Shown here piece by piece: positions 31,662 through 38,756 of a DNA stretch of 38,756 bases. The notes beneath the pieces are model-generated. The model was not told the DNA's origin and did no database searches. It was given only the letters and a program-made list of their open reading frames with translations. The stretch lies in contig JADLEF010000318.1 in the NCBI GenBank assembly GCA_020846295.1, forward strand, positions 1 to 38,756, given 5' to 3'. Origin of the DNA: Acidimicrobiales bacterium. Its GTDB lineage: Bacteria > Actinomycetota > Acidimicrobiia > Acidimicrobiales > CAIXPF01. Each line of letters starts with the position of its first letter. Position 1 is the stretch's first letter. The translations under genes and the position numbers were made by a program.

Positions 31662-32873
31662 TCAGGACTTCCGGCCGAGCAGGTCCGCCACCCGGCCCAC
31701 GCCCTCGGCCAGATCGGCGTCGGAGAGGGCGAAGGACAGCCGCATGTAGCCGGGGGCGCCGAACGCCTCACCGGGCACCAGCGCCACCTCGGCCTGCTCG
31801 AGGATCACCTCGGCGAGCTCGGTGGTGCTGTGCACCGTGACCCCGCCGATGGTGCGGCCGAGCACGCCCTGGAACGAGGGGAAGCAGTAGAACGCGCCCT
31901 GTGGCTCGAGGGCGGTGACGCCGTCGATCTCGTTCAGCAGCTTGTACATGACCTGCCCGCGGCGTTCGAAGGCGGCCCGCATCATCGCCACCGCGTCGAG
32001 GTCGCCGGCGACGGCGGCCAGCGCGGCCCGCTGCGCCACGTTGGACACGTTCGAGGTGGTGTGCGATTGCAGGTTGGTGGCGGCGTTGATCACGTCGTTG
32101 GGACCGATCATCCAACCGACCCGCCAGCCGGTCATGGCATAGGTCTTGGCCACGCCGTTCAGGATGACGGTCTGGTCGGCCAGCTCGGGCACGAGCTTCA
32201 CGATGGAGTGGTGCTCGTGCAGCCCGTAGGTCAGGTGCTCGTAGATCTCGTCGGTGACGACCCACAGGCCGCGCTCGAGCGCCCAACGGCCGATGGCCTC
32301 GATCTCCTCCTTCGGGTACACCGCGCCGGTCGGGTTGGAGGGCGACACGAACAGCAGCACCTTGGTCCGCGGCGTGCAGGCCGCCTCCAGCTGCTCGATG
32401 GAGACCCGGAAGCCGGCGTCGACATCGGTGGCGATCTCCACCGACACGCCACCGGCGAGGGCGATCGCCTCCGGATAGGTCGTCCAGTAGGGAGCGGGCA
32501 CGAGCACCTCGTCACCCGGGTCCAGCAGCGTCTCGAAGGCAGCCGCCACCGCGTGCTTGCCGCCGTTGGTGATGAGGACCTGACCGGCGTTCACCGCCAC
32601 CCCGCTGTCGCGGGCCGTCTTGTCGGCCACCGCCTGCTTCAGCTCGGGCAGGCCACCGGCGGGCGTGTAGCGGTGGTTGACCGGGTCGGCGCACGCGGCG
32701 ATGGCCGCATCCACGATGTGCTGCGGGGTCGGGAAGTCGGGCTCGCCGGCGCCGAAACCGATGACCGGCTTGCCGGCCGCCTTGAGCGCCTTGGCCTTGG
32801 CGTCGACGGCGAGGGTGGCCGAGGGGGCAATGGCGCCGACTCGGCGCGACACGCGTGAGGTGGGGGAGGTCAC
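31662..32873 (-). CDS. Pyridoxal phosphate-dependent aspartate aminotransferase
   Basis: 403 residues, class I fold. The PLP lysine is Lys243 in [15 protein letters not shown]; other family blocks are [39 protein letters not shown] and [12 protein letters not shown]. It most resembles subgroup Ib aspartate aminotransferases (oxaloacetate/2-oxoglutarate), although specificity within the group varies. The GTG at 32873 is preceded directly by AGGAGG with no spacing; TAGAAC 6 nt upstream fits a leaderless start instead. It heads a minus-strand operon with the S9 peptidase and is divergent from serC. Confidence 0.92.
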   Translation of the reverse strand: MTSPTSRVSRRVGAIAPSATLAVDAKAKALKAAGKPVIGFGAGEPDFPTPQHIVDAAIAACADPVNHRYTPAGGLPELKQAVADKTARDSGVAVNAGQVLITNGGKHAVAAAFETLLDPGDEVLVPAPYWTTYPEAIALAGGVSVEIATDVDAGFRVSIEQLEAACTPRTKVLLFVSPSNPTGAVYPKEEIEAIGRWALERGLWVVTDEIYEHLTYGLHEHHSIVKLVPELADQTVILNGVAKTYAMTGWRVGWMIGPNDVINAATNLQSHTTSNVSNVAQRAALAAVAGDLDAVAMMRAAFERRGQVMYKLLNEIDGVTALEPQGAFYCFPSFQGVLGRTIGGVTVHSTTELAEVILEQAEVALVPGEAFGAPGYMRLSFALSDADLAEGVGRVADLLGRKS

Positions 32874-32879
32874 CCTCCT

Positions 32880-32885
32880 GTTCTA
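32880..32885 (-). promoter_or_regulatory. Putative -10 element of the aminotransferase operon
   Basis: TAGAAC on the minus strand, 6 nt before the GTG at 32873. The intervening AGGAGG is too close to the start to act as a Shine-Dalgarno. Confidence 0.35.
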
Positions 32886-32955
32886 CCGCAGATCGAGGTG
32901 GGTGCCGGAACCGTATTGACGGGCAAAAAGCTGCGGCTGGCGTGAGCCCGCCCGG

Positions 32956-32961
32956 CAGAAT
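32956..32961 (+). promoter_or_regulatory. Putative -10 element of serC
   Basis: CAGAAT, 6 nt before the GTG at 32968, with no Shine-Dalgarno between. Confidence 0.35.
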
Positions 32962-32967
32962 GGCAGC

Positions 32968-34095
32968 GTGAGCCAGCCCTCGATCACCATCCCCTCCTCC
33001 CTGCTGCCGGCCGACGGACGCTTCGGCTGTGGACCCTCCAAGGTCCGTCCCGAGGCGGTGGCCGCGCTGGCCGAAGCCGCACCCACCTTCCTGGGGACCT
33101 CGCACCGCCAGGCCGGGGTGCGCTCGCAGGTCGGCCGGCTCCGGGCCGGGGTGCGGGAGCTGTTCGGTCTGCCCGAGGGCTGGGAGGTGGTGCTGGGCAA
33201 CGGCGGCAGCACCGGGTTCTGGGATGCGGCCACGTTCGGCCTCATCGAGCAGCGCAGCCTGCACCTGTCCTTCGGCGAGTTCTCCTCCAAGTTCGCCGCG
33301 GCGTCGGCCGCGGCGCCGTTCCTCGGCGATCCGGTGGTGGTGCGCAGCGAGCCGGGCACCCATCCCGAGCTGGTCGCCGACGAGTCGGTGGACCTGTACG
33401 CGCTGACCCACAACGAGACCTCCACCGGCGTGGCCATGGAGCTGCGCCGCCCAGCGGGGGCCACCGCCCGCCAGCTGGTCGCGGTGGACGCCACCTCGGC
33501 TGCGGGTGGCCTGCGCTGGGATCCGGCCGAGGTCGACTGCTACTACTTCGCCCCGCAGAAGTGCTTCGCCTCCGATGGCGGGCTGTTCATCGCCTGCTGC
33601 TCGCCCGCTGCGGTGCAGCGCATCGAACGGCTCGCGGCCTCCGATCGGTGGATCCCGGCATCGATCGATCTCAAGATCGCGCTCGACAACTCCCGGCAGG
33701 ACCAGACCAACAACACCCCGGCGTTGGCCACCGTGTTCCTCGCCGTGCACCAGACCGAGTGGATCAACAGCAACGGGGGCCTGGAGTGGGCGGCGTCGCG
33801 CTGCGACCGCTCGGCGGAGATCATCTACGGCTGGGCCGACAAGGCCTCCTACGCCACCCCGTACGTGAGCGACCCGCGCCACCGTAGCCACGTGGTGGCC
33901 ACGATCGACCTCGACGCCGGCATCGACGCCAACGAGGTGGCCAGGGTGCTGCGGGCCAACGGGGTGGTGGACACCGAGAGCTACCGCAAGCTGGGTCGCA
34001 ACCAGCTGCGGGTGGCGCTGTTCCCCGCCATCGACCCGGCCGACGTCGAGGCGCTCACCGCCTGCATCGACCACGTCGTCGACGCGCTGGCCTGA
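32968..34095 (+). CDS. serC: Phosphoserine transaminase
   Basis: 375 residues of the actinobacterial SerC type (TIGR01366). Seen: FGCGPSKVRPEAV at the start, LGTSHRQAGVRSQVGRLRAGVRELFGLP, VLGNGGSTGFWDAATFGLI, the PLP lysine Lys198 in YFAPQKCFASDGG, and DNSRQDQTNNTPALATVFL. It converts 3-phosphohydroxypyruvate and glutamate to phosphoserine, directly after the SerA step; serA is in the same window but not in the same operon. The gene is divergent from the aminotransferase. Confidence 0.95.
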   Translation: MSQPSITIPSSLLPADGRFGCGPSKVRPEAVAALAEAAPTFLGTSHRQAGVRSQVGRLRAGVRELFGLPEGWEVVLGNGGSTGFWDAATFGLIEQRSLHLSFGEFSSKFAAASAAAPFLGDPVVVRSEPGTHPELVADESVDLYALTHNETSTGVAMELRRPAGATARQLVAVDATSAAGGLRWDPAEVDCYYFAPQKCFASDGGLFIACCSPAAVQRIERLAASDRWIPASIDLKIALDNSRQDQTNNTPALATVFLAVHQTEWINSNGGLEWAASRCDRSAEIIYGWADKASYATPYVSDPRHRSHVVATIDLDAGIDANEVARVLRANGVVDTESYRKLGRNQLRVALFPAIDPADVEALTACIDHVVDALA

Positions 34096-34120
34096 CTCGG
34101 CGCGCCCGCACCGGCAGCGC

Positions 34121-34747
34121 TCAGGGTTCGTCGGGGTCGATCCCGGCGGCGCGCAGCTTCTCGGCCAGCCGTGCCGCCCTCGCCGCCTCCGTCGCAGCCC
34201 GCGCTGCCTCGGCGGCGGCGCTGGACGGGAACGGCGTGCCGTCGGCATAGACCGGCTCCACCGTGCCGTGGCGCGGCTCGAAGCGGAGGTCCTCCAGCGC
34301 AGCGCAGGTCGGCGCGGGCACGGGCACGAAGCGACCGTCGAGCACCAGGAAGCGCTCGATGCTGCCGGTGCGCACGTGGAGGAACCACAGCTCCTCGGTG
34401 CCCAGTTCGAGGTGGCGCTCCAGCTTGCGGGCGTTGATCTCGTCGGTGTCCATGGGCGACACCACCTCGAGCACGACCCGCGGCGGCGGCCCGGTGACCC
34501 CGGCGCGATAGGAGCGGTGCTGCTGCTGCGGCAGCCCGAACACCACGGCGATGTCCGGGATCATCATGCGGCCGGCCGGGGCGAGCGTGGTCACCTCGGC
34601 GAGGACCAACCGGTCGGCCCGGTCGGCGAAGAGCAGCTTGAGCCCCTCGTACAACCGGGTCACCAGGTCCCGGTGCTGTTGTCCCGCCATCAGGTAGTGC
34701 TCCCGTTCGACCTCGGCCTCCATGGCGGCATCGATGGTCATGACCAT
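34121..34747 (-). CDS. Uma2-family (DUF820) restriction-endonuclease-fold protein
   Basis: 208 residues. The PD-(D/E)XK-like core is visible: Asp65 in PDIAVV, Glu94 in VLEVVSP, and a conserved Lys108 in NARKLERHLELGTEELWFL. The family is predicted nuclease-fold, abundant in cyanobacteria and actinobacteria, with uncertain function. A C-terminal Ala-rich helix (AAAEAARAATEAARAARLAEKLRAAG, about 174-200) extends the domain. The ATG at 34747 is 6 nt behind TAGCGT, with a LexA-like palindrome in the promoter spacer, hinting at damage-controlled expression. It converges on serC. Confidence 0.82.
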   Translation of the reverse strand: MVMTIDAAMEAEVEREHYLMAGQQHRDLVTRLYEGLKLLFADRADRLVLAEVTTLAPAGRMMIPDIAVVFGLPQQQHRSYRAGVTGPPPRVVLEVVSPMDTDEINARKLERHLELGTEELWFLHVRTGSIERFLVLDGRFVPVPAPTCAALEDLRFEPRHGTVEPVYADGTPFPSSAAAEAARAATEAARAARLAEKLRAAGIDPDEP

Positions 34748-34753
34748 GTCCTA

Positions 34754-34782
34754 ACGCTAGTCAGAGGAACGGGTGTTCGCAA
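34754..34782 (-). promoter_or_regulatory. Promoter of the Uma2-family gene
   Basis: On the minus strand TTGCGA (34777-34782), a 17-nt spacer and TAGCGT (34754-34759), then 6 nt to the ATG. This is the most complete promoter of the leaderless group in the window. Confidence 0.6.
34767..34778. promoter_or_regulatory. Candidate LexA (SOS) box
   Basis: GAAC-GGGT-GTTC, matching the GAAC-N4-GTTC core of actinobacterial SOS boxes. It sits in the spacer and touches the -35 hexamer of the Uma2-family promoter, a repressing position. A second overlapping symmetry, GTTC-GCAA-GAAC, follows at 34775-34786. Confidence 0.45.
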
Positions 34783-34820
34783 GAACGAACGAGCCGGGAC
34801 GCGAGCTCGCGGTCCCCCGA

Positions 34821-34850
34821 GTGTAGGACGGAGCCCGGCCGGTCCTACAC
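34821..34850 (-). terminator. Hairpin at the 3' end of the rhomboid gene
   Basis: GTGTAGGAC (34821-34829) and GTCCTACAC (34842-34850), a perfect 9-bp stem around a 12-nt loop. The second arm contains the stop codon of the rhomboid gene. It lies between two minus-strand genes and lacks a T-tract. Confidence 0.4.
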
Positions 34851-35641
34851 GTAGGGCGAGTGGTACACCAGCGGCGGGGGTGGCGGTGGCGCCGGCCGGC
34901 CGATCAGCGACCCCGCCACCACGCCGAACACGAACCCGCCGACGTGCGCCACCCACGCCACGCCGGACGCCGCATCGGTGAAGAACTGCAGGGCGAACCA
35001 ACGGCGAGGAACCACTTCGCCTTGATCGTGGCGGGCAGGAAGAAGAACACCAGCAGGCGCACCGGCGCGTTCGGGTACCAGACCAGGTACGCGCCCATCA
35101 CCGCGGCGATGGCGCCGGACGCCCCGATGAGCGGCACGGTGGAGTTGGGCTGCACCGCGATGTGGGCCGCGGTCGCCACCACCCCGCCGGCGAGGTAGAA
35201 CACCAGGTACTTCACCGACCCGAGACGGTCCTCGATGTTGTTGCCGAAGATCCACAGGAACAACAGGTTGAAGCCGAGGTGGGCCAGCCCCCCGTGCATG
35301 AACAGCGACACGACGAGCGCGGCGTACACGTGCTTGCCCCGGAAGAACAGCGGGTCGTCGCGGTTGAAGCGCTCGCACGCGCTGTCGTCGCCCTGGTTGT
35401 AGGTCCGCACGATCTCGCGCACCGACAGCGGCTGGGCGCTGGTCACCTCGCAGGGCACCGCCGCCCACTGCAGCGTGAACGCATCGGAGGCGGGGACCTG
35501 CACCACGCCCACGTCGGTGCGGACCTCGGTCGGCGTCCGGCGCAGCTGGAACCCGACGTACACGCCGACGCACAGCAGCATGATGAGCACCGTGACCACC
35601 GGTGGACGGCGGGCCGGGTTGACGTCCCCGATGGGCAGCAT
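34845..35641 (-). pseudogene. Rhomboid-family intramembrane protease gene, interrupted by a frameshift
   Basis: From the ATG at 35641 the frame encodes 245 residues with rhomboid features: a first membrane helix near 14-32, a long extracytoplasmic loop, MHGGLAHLGFNLLFLW (His116, His121, Asn125) and GASGA with nucleophile Ser175. After KAKWFL (near residue 212; about 35005) the frame becomes nonsense and stops at 34904. In the neighbouring frame the protein continues RWFALQFFTDAASGVAWVAHVGGFVFGVVAGSLIG and ends at 34845. That segment carries the catalytic His (AHVGGF). One missing base near 35000-35010 explains this; it may be real or a sequencing error. The start lies 9 bp after the DUF2889 gene. 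Confidence 0.82.
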
Positions 35642-35650
35642 GGCGCTCGC

Positions 35651-36295
35651 TCAGCCGGGTGAGCGGTTGTACCAGTCGTCGGGATCCATGCCGAGCTCCT
35701 GCATTCGGGCGAGGCCCCACTTCGGCGGGGGCACGAGGTGGCCTTCGTCGAGCAGCTCGAACATCGGCCCGTCCTCGGCCCACACATGGCAGGTGTTGCG
35801 GTTGAACTGCAGCCGCTCCCGCTGACCCTCGACGGTCATCGCCACCGGCGTCTCGCCCTGGGCCGGCGCCATCATCGCCCACACCGACTGGATGGCGACG
35901 GGCGCCATGGCCTGGAGCAGCGCGGTGCTGTGGGTACAGCCCCGAGGCCCGCCGAAGAGCTCGCGGACCTGGTGGGTGAACCCCCGCATGATCGAGAGCC
36001 CCACGAGCTTGCCGTAGTGGTCGACCACCTCGGTGCAGTGGTCGTGCGGGTGGGTCTCCATCCGCAGCGAGGCTTCGGTGATGACCAGCTCCGGCATCTT
36101 CACCACGATGTCGAGGACCATGTCGTGGATGGTCATGGGCTTGGGATCGTTGGGGATGAACGTGCCCGGCGGCTTGACGTCGGTGACCCGGCCGCGGATG
36201 AGCACCTCGGTCTCGCTCTTGCGGTACGAGCGCACCCGGTAGGAGCGGTCGTGCAGCAGCGGTAGGTCGGGGTCGTCAAGCTCGGGGGCGCTCAT
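35651..36295 (-). CDS. DUF2889 domain-containing protein
   Basis: 214 residues. It matches the DUF2889 pattern: HDRSYRVRSYRKSETEVLIRGRVTDVKP, then PMTIHDMVLDIVVKMPELVITEASLRMETHPHDHC, and the Cys-containing GGPRGCTHSTALLQAMAPVAIQS. Function unknown. Conserved His and Cys residues (HPHDHC, GCTH) could bind a metal, which is inference. The ATG at 36295 was chosen where family similarity begins; a longer frame upstream overlaps a terminator hairpin and metY. The rhomboid gene follows 9 bp later, so they are likely co-transcribed. Confidence 0.78.
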   Translation of the reverse strand: MSAPELDDPDLPLLHDRSYRVRSYRKSETEVLIRGRVTDVKPPGTFIPNDPKPMTIHDMVLDIVVKMPELVITEASLRMETHPHDHCTEVVDHYGKLVGLSIMRGFTHQVRELFGGPRGCTHSTALLQAMAPVAIQSVWAMMAPAQGETPVAMTVEGQRERLQFNRNTCHVWAEDGPMFELLDEGHLVPPPKWGLARMQELGMDPDDWYNRSPG

Positions 36296-36343
36296 GGCTT
36301 CCGACCGTACCGTCAACCCCGCCGAAAACCGGAACCCGCACGC

Positions 36344-36385
36344 GCCGAGGGGCTGCCGTACCCACCGGTACGGCAGCCCCTCGGC
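36344..36385 (-). terminator. Very strong hairpin terminator after metY
   Basis: Two perfect 19-nt arms (36344-36362 and 36367-36385; inner part GGGGCTGCCGTACC) around a CACC loop. It lies about 50 nt after the metY stop and before the DUF2889 start, all on the minus strand. There is no T-tract, but the stem is the longest perfect gene-end hairpin in the window. Confidence 0.65.
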
Positions 36386-36435
36386 CCCGGCGAAGCCGCA
36401 CCGGCCAAGCCGGACCGCGGCCCGGCCCGACCGGC

Positions 36436-37758
36436 TCAGCCCTTGGCGGCGCGGAAGCCGGCCTCGAGGTCGGCCAGGATGTCCTCGATCGACTCGATGC
36501 CGACCGAGAGGCGGATCATCCCCGGCGTGACGCCGGAGGCGGCCATCTCCTCGGGGGTCAGCTGGCTGTGGGTGGTGGAGGCCGGGTGGATCACCAGCGA
36601 GCGCACATCGCCGATGTTGGCCAGGTTGGAGTGCAGCTCGAGGGCGTCGGCGAAGCGTTGACCGGCCTCGGCGCCGCCCTTGATCTCGAACGCCAGCACC
36701 GAGCCGGCGCCGCGAGGCAGGTACTTCTGGGCCTTGGCGTGGTACGGCGAGCTCGGCAGCCCCGCGTAGAGCACCTGGGCGACCTCGTCGCGACCGGCCA
36801 GGAACTCCGCCACCTTCTGGGCGTTGGCGACGTGGCGCTCCATGCGGAGGCTCAGCGTCTCCAGACCGGTGATGAACAGCCACGAGTTGAACGGCGTGGT
36901 GGAGGCGCCGAGGTCGCGCAGCAACTGGATGCGGGCTTTCACGATGAAGCAGCCGGGGCCGAGCATGGGCCAGTAGTTGAGGCCGTGGTAGCTCGGGTCG
37001 GGCTGGTTGTAGTTGGGGAACTTGTCCGCCCACTTCCCGAAGTCGAACGTGCCGGCGTCCACGATGACCCCGCCGATGGCCGAGCCGTGCCCGCCGATGA
37101 ACTTGGTGGCGGAGTGCACCACGATGTGCGCCCCGTGCTTGATCGGGTTGCACAGGTAGGGCGAGGCGATGGTGTTGTCGACGATGAGCGGCGCGCCGAC
37201 CTCCTCGGCCAGCGCGGCGAGCGGCTCGATGTCGAGCACATCGTTCTTCGGGTTCGGGATGGTCTCGCCGTACAGCGCCTTGGTGTTGGGGCGGATCTTC
37301 GAGCGCCACTCGCCGATGTCGTCGGGGTTCTCCACGAAGGAAACCTCGATGCCCATCTTCGGCAGCGTGTAGTGGAAGAGGTTGTAGGTGCCCCCGTAGA
37401 GCGACGCGCTCGACACGATGTGATCGCCGGCCTCGGCGAGGTTGAGGATGGCGATCGTCTCCGCCGCCTGGCCGGAGCCGACGGCGAGCGCACCGGGGAC
37501 CATGCCGCCGGCCGCGGTGGGGATGCCGCCCTCCAGCGACGCCATGCGAGCCTCGAACACCGCCTGGGTCGGGTTCATGATCCGGGTGTAGATGTTGCCC
37601 GGCTCCTGCAACGCGAACAGCCGGGCGCCGTGCGCCGAGTCCTCGAACACGAAGGACGAGGTCTGGTAGATCGGGGTGTTGCGGGCGCGGTGCGGCGGGT
37701 CGACGCTCGCCCCGGCGTGGATCTGACGGGTCTCGAATCCCCAGGCGTCGTTGCTCAA
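36436..37758 (-). CDS. metY: O-acetylhomoserine sulfhydrylase (aminocarboxypropyltransferase)
   Basis: 440 residues of the Cys/Met PLP family; the length and ETRQIHAGASVDPPHRARNTPIYQTSSFVFEDSAHGARLFAL start fit MetY rather than MetB. The PLP lysine is Lys219 in VHSATKFIGGHGSAIGG; other blocks are YTRIMNPTQAVFEARMASLEGG and VDNTIASPYLCNPIKHGAHIVVHSATK. It makes homocysteine from O-acetylhomoserine and sulfide. The start is a TTG at 37758 with GAGGAG at good spacing; no ATG fits. A palindrome at 37833-37851 covers the -35 region, suggesting regulation. Confidence 0.93.
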   Translation of the reverse strand: MSNDAWGFETRQIHAGASVDPPHRARNTPIYQTSSFVFEDSAHGARLFALQEPGNIYTRIMNPTQAVFEARMASLEGGIPTAAGGMVPGALAVGSGQAAETIAILNLAEAGDHIVSSASLYGGTYNLFHYTLPKMGIEVSFVENPDDIGEWRSKIRPNTKALYGETIPNPKNDVLDIEPLAALAEEVGAPLIVDNTIASPYLCNPIKHGAHIVVHSATKFIGGHGSAIGGVIVDAGTFDFGKWADKFPNYNQPDPSYHGLNYWPMLGPGCFIVKARIQLLRDLGASTTPFNSWLFITGLETLSLRMERHVANAQKVAEFLAGRDEVAQVLYAGLPSSPYHAKAQKYLPRGAGSVLAFEIKGGAEAGQRFADALELHSNLANIGDVRSLVIHPASTTHSQLTPEEMAASGVTPGMIRLSVGIESIEDILADLEAGFRAAKG

Positions 37759-37816
37759 TGCAGTGCTCCTCGGACTGGCCGACGTGTGGGTTCACGCGGC
37801 GCCATGTGCGCCGGTC

Positions 37817-37851
37817 AGCCTACTCCCACAAGTCCGACTCACCCAGTCGGA
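37817..37851 (-). promoter_or_regulatory. metY promoter region with palindromic operator
   Basis: A -10-like TAGGCT (37817-37822) on the minus strand. Where the -35 should lie is a perfect palindrome TCCGACT-CACCC-AGTCGGA (37833-37851), and no good -35 hexamer is present. This favours control by a DNA-binding protein, perhaps a sulfur or iron-sulfur regulator. Confidence 0.5.
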
Positions 37852-37898
37852 ATTACCTGCTCTTCCCGCCGCGCGGCGACGACGGCGGCCGGGTTCGG

Positions 37899-37904
37899 TA
37901 ACCT
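37899..37904 (+). promoter_or_regulatory. -10 element of a putative leaderless promoter
   Basis: TAACCT, 7 nt before the ATG of the 12-residue mini-ORF at 37912. The same hexamer serves as the presumed -10 of tRNA-Gln. Confidence 0.45.
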
Positions 37905-37911
37905 GATCGTC

Positions 37912-37950
37912 ATGACGTCGAGCACCGACGTGAGGGGCGGGTTGTGGTGA
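37912..37950 (+). CDS. 12-residue mini-ORF coupled to the downstream membrane-protein gene
   Basis: Encodes MTSSTDVRGGLW, then TGA. The ATG is 7 nt behind TAACCT and would be leaderless. Its stop overlaps the next GTG start as GTGA, and the Shine-Dalgarno of that start (GAGGGG) lies within the mini-ORF. This makes it a plausible way to load ribosomes onto the downstream gene. Confidence 0.45.
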   Translation: MTSSTDVRGGLW

Positions 37951-38756
37951 GACTGGCAGTACGGCGGCGGCCCACCGGCGCGCCCGCCTCGGCGCGGGCC
38001 CGGTGGATGGGTGCGTCCTGGATGGTGGCGGCGGGGTGCTCGGTCATCTCGCTGGGTGTGGTCGCGGCACGGAGCACCGATGCGGCCGCAGACCGCGAGC
38101 AGGAGGTCGCCGCGGTGGCCGATCCGGCACCGGGCGCCCTGACGGCCGCGCCCGAGGCGGCCCGGACCAACACCAAGCCCCGCTCCAGCGAGGCGGCCAC
38201 CGACAGCGCCGCCTCCGCTACGACCGCGGGTGGCACGACGGACACCACGGCGACCAGTGGCGTCCCGGCCGACGGAGGCACCACCTCCGCCTCCACGGAC
38301 AGTGGTGACTCGACCGACCCTGGCGCTGAGGAGGCCGGACGCGACGGGGCCGGCACCGCGACCGACGCGGCCAGTCCCGCAGCCAAGACGGTGCAACCGG
38401 GCGGGAACGCGGACGGCTCGCAGTGCAGCGACCCGACGGGCGAGGCCACCACCGAGAGCCTCGGCGACATGGATCTCACCGCGGTGGAGCTCAGCCGGGA
38501 CAGCGAGGGCCTGCGGGTCCGCTTCCGGCTCAACGGGGCCGTACCGGCCGACGCGGGGCTGGTCGCCGGCTCCCCCGCCACCAACCTGTGGCAACTGTTG
38601 TTGGCGTCCGGGGATGAGGTGCTCTACGCCTTCTCCGTCACCGAGCACGGCACGGTGTGGAAGACCAGCCTCGTCGACTTCGCCTCGGCGTCCGGCGATC
38701 GGCTCGGCACCATCAGCGCCCAGTCCGGGCCGACGGTGGAGGCGGTGATCCCCAAC
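37947..38756 (+). CDS. Membrane-anchored extracytoplasmic protein, 3' end outside window
   Basis: At least 270 residues from GTG at 37947, open to the window end. A basic N-terminus (RLAVRRRPTGAPASARARW) precedes one hydrophobic segment (WMGASWMVAAGCSVISLGVVAA, about 20-41), probably a membrane anchor rather than a cleaved lipobox, because the hydrophobic stretch continues past the Cys. Residues ~45-160 are a low-complexity Ala/Thr/Ser/Gly/Asp linker. From about 160 a globular beta-rich domain begins (SQCSDPTGEATTESLGDMDLTAVELSRD ... VRFRLNGAVP). I do not recognise the domain. Translation is probably coupled to the 12-residue mini-ORF. Confidence 0.7.
   Translation, partial: MRLAVRRRPTGAPASARARWMGASWMVAAGCSVISLGVVAARSTDAAADREQEVAAVADPAPGALTAAPEAARTNTKPRSSEAATDSAASATTAGGTTDTTATSGVPADGGTTSASTDSGDSTDPGAEEAGRDGAGTATDAASPAAKTVQPGGNADGSQCSDPTGEATTESLGDMDLTAVELSRDSEGLRVRFRLNGAVPADAGLVAGSPATNLWQLLLASGDEVLYAFSVTEHGTVWKTSLVDFASASGDRLGTISAQSGPTVEAVIPN

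Noticed and set aside
28484-31840. Plus-strand open frame of over 1100 codons across the FAD oxidoreductase and S9 peptidase
   Set aside because: Antisense and out-of-frame shadow; both real genes carry intact catalytic motifs in other frames.
32871-32879. AGGAGG as Shine-Dalgarno of the aminotransferase
   Set aside because: It touches the GTG with no spacing, and the next in-frame GTG is 21 nt away; the leaderless reading fits better.
36296-37795. N-terminal extension of the DUF2889 protein
   Set aside because: It crosses the terminator hairpin and runs as a shifted frame through metY on the same strand; homology starts at 36295.
37759-37860. SAM riboswitch upstream of metY
   Set aside because: I looked for SAM-I, SAM-II and SAM-IV core features and saw none; the leader has only the palindrome and a short run to the TTG.

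Overview
This is a very GC-rich chromosomal window with dense short intergenic gaps. Gene content (F420/LLM-type oxidoreductase, SCO6745-family protein, actinobacterial SerC, IclR-type leuCD regulator, choice-of-anchor surface protein) and many start codons lacking a Shine-Dalgarno sequence but sitting 6-9 nt behind a TANNNT-like hexamer all point to an actinobacterium. My best guess is the class Acidimicrobiia; that placement is inference. No phage, insertion sequence, CRISPR array or rRNA was seen.

Layout. 1-3.8 kb: a tRNA-Glu cut by the window edge, a nitroreductase divergent from an SDR/thioesterase pair, an SCO6745-family gene and tRNA-Gln(CTG). 3.8-10.2 kb (minus): small protein, gltX, DUF218 protein, NicX-like dioxygenase, acyl-CoA dehydrogenase, acyl-CoA ligase. 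10.3-13.6 kb: an ACT-domain protein, then (minus) leuB-cimA behind an isoleucine-codon leader peptide and intrinsic terminator. 13.6-18.1 kb: lipoprotein, greA, alpha/beta hydrolase, secreted surface protein. 18.3-21.1 kb: an IclR regulator divergent from leuCD with a perfect 17-bp palindrome between them. 21.1-22.4 kb: decayed nitronate monooxygenase gene, tandem repeats and a 40-bp palindrome. 22.4-26.5 kb: LLM oxidoreductase, beta-propeller lipoprotein, SPFH protein behind a 17-residue mini-ORF. 26.6-34.1 kb: serA, FAD oxidoreductase, small membrane protein, S9 peptidase, aminotransferase, serC. 34.1-38.8 kb: Uma2-family gene with a LexA-like site, frameshifted rhomboid gene, DUF2889 gene, metY, and a membrane-anchored protein running off the end.

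Functional theme. Amino-acid biosynthesis dominates: cimA plus leuBCD can make 2-oxobutyrate, the isoleucine precursor, by the citramalate route, and leuBCD also serve leucine; serA and serC serve serine, metY serves methionine/cysteine. The two branched-chain loci seem to be controlled differently: leuB-cimA by an Ile/Thr-coding leader and leuCD by an IclR-family repressor. The regulatory layer (attenuator, palindromic operators, leaderless promoters, two mini-ORFs overlapping downstream starts) is the most interesting part of the window. Three genes look broken by indels or deletions (thioesterase C-terminus, rhomboid, nitronate monooxygenase).
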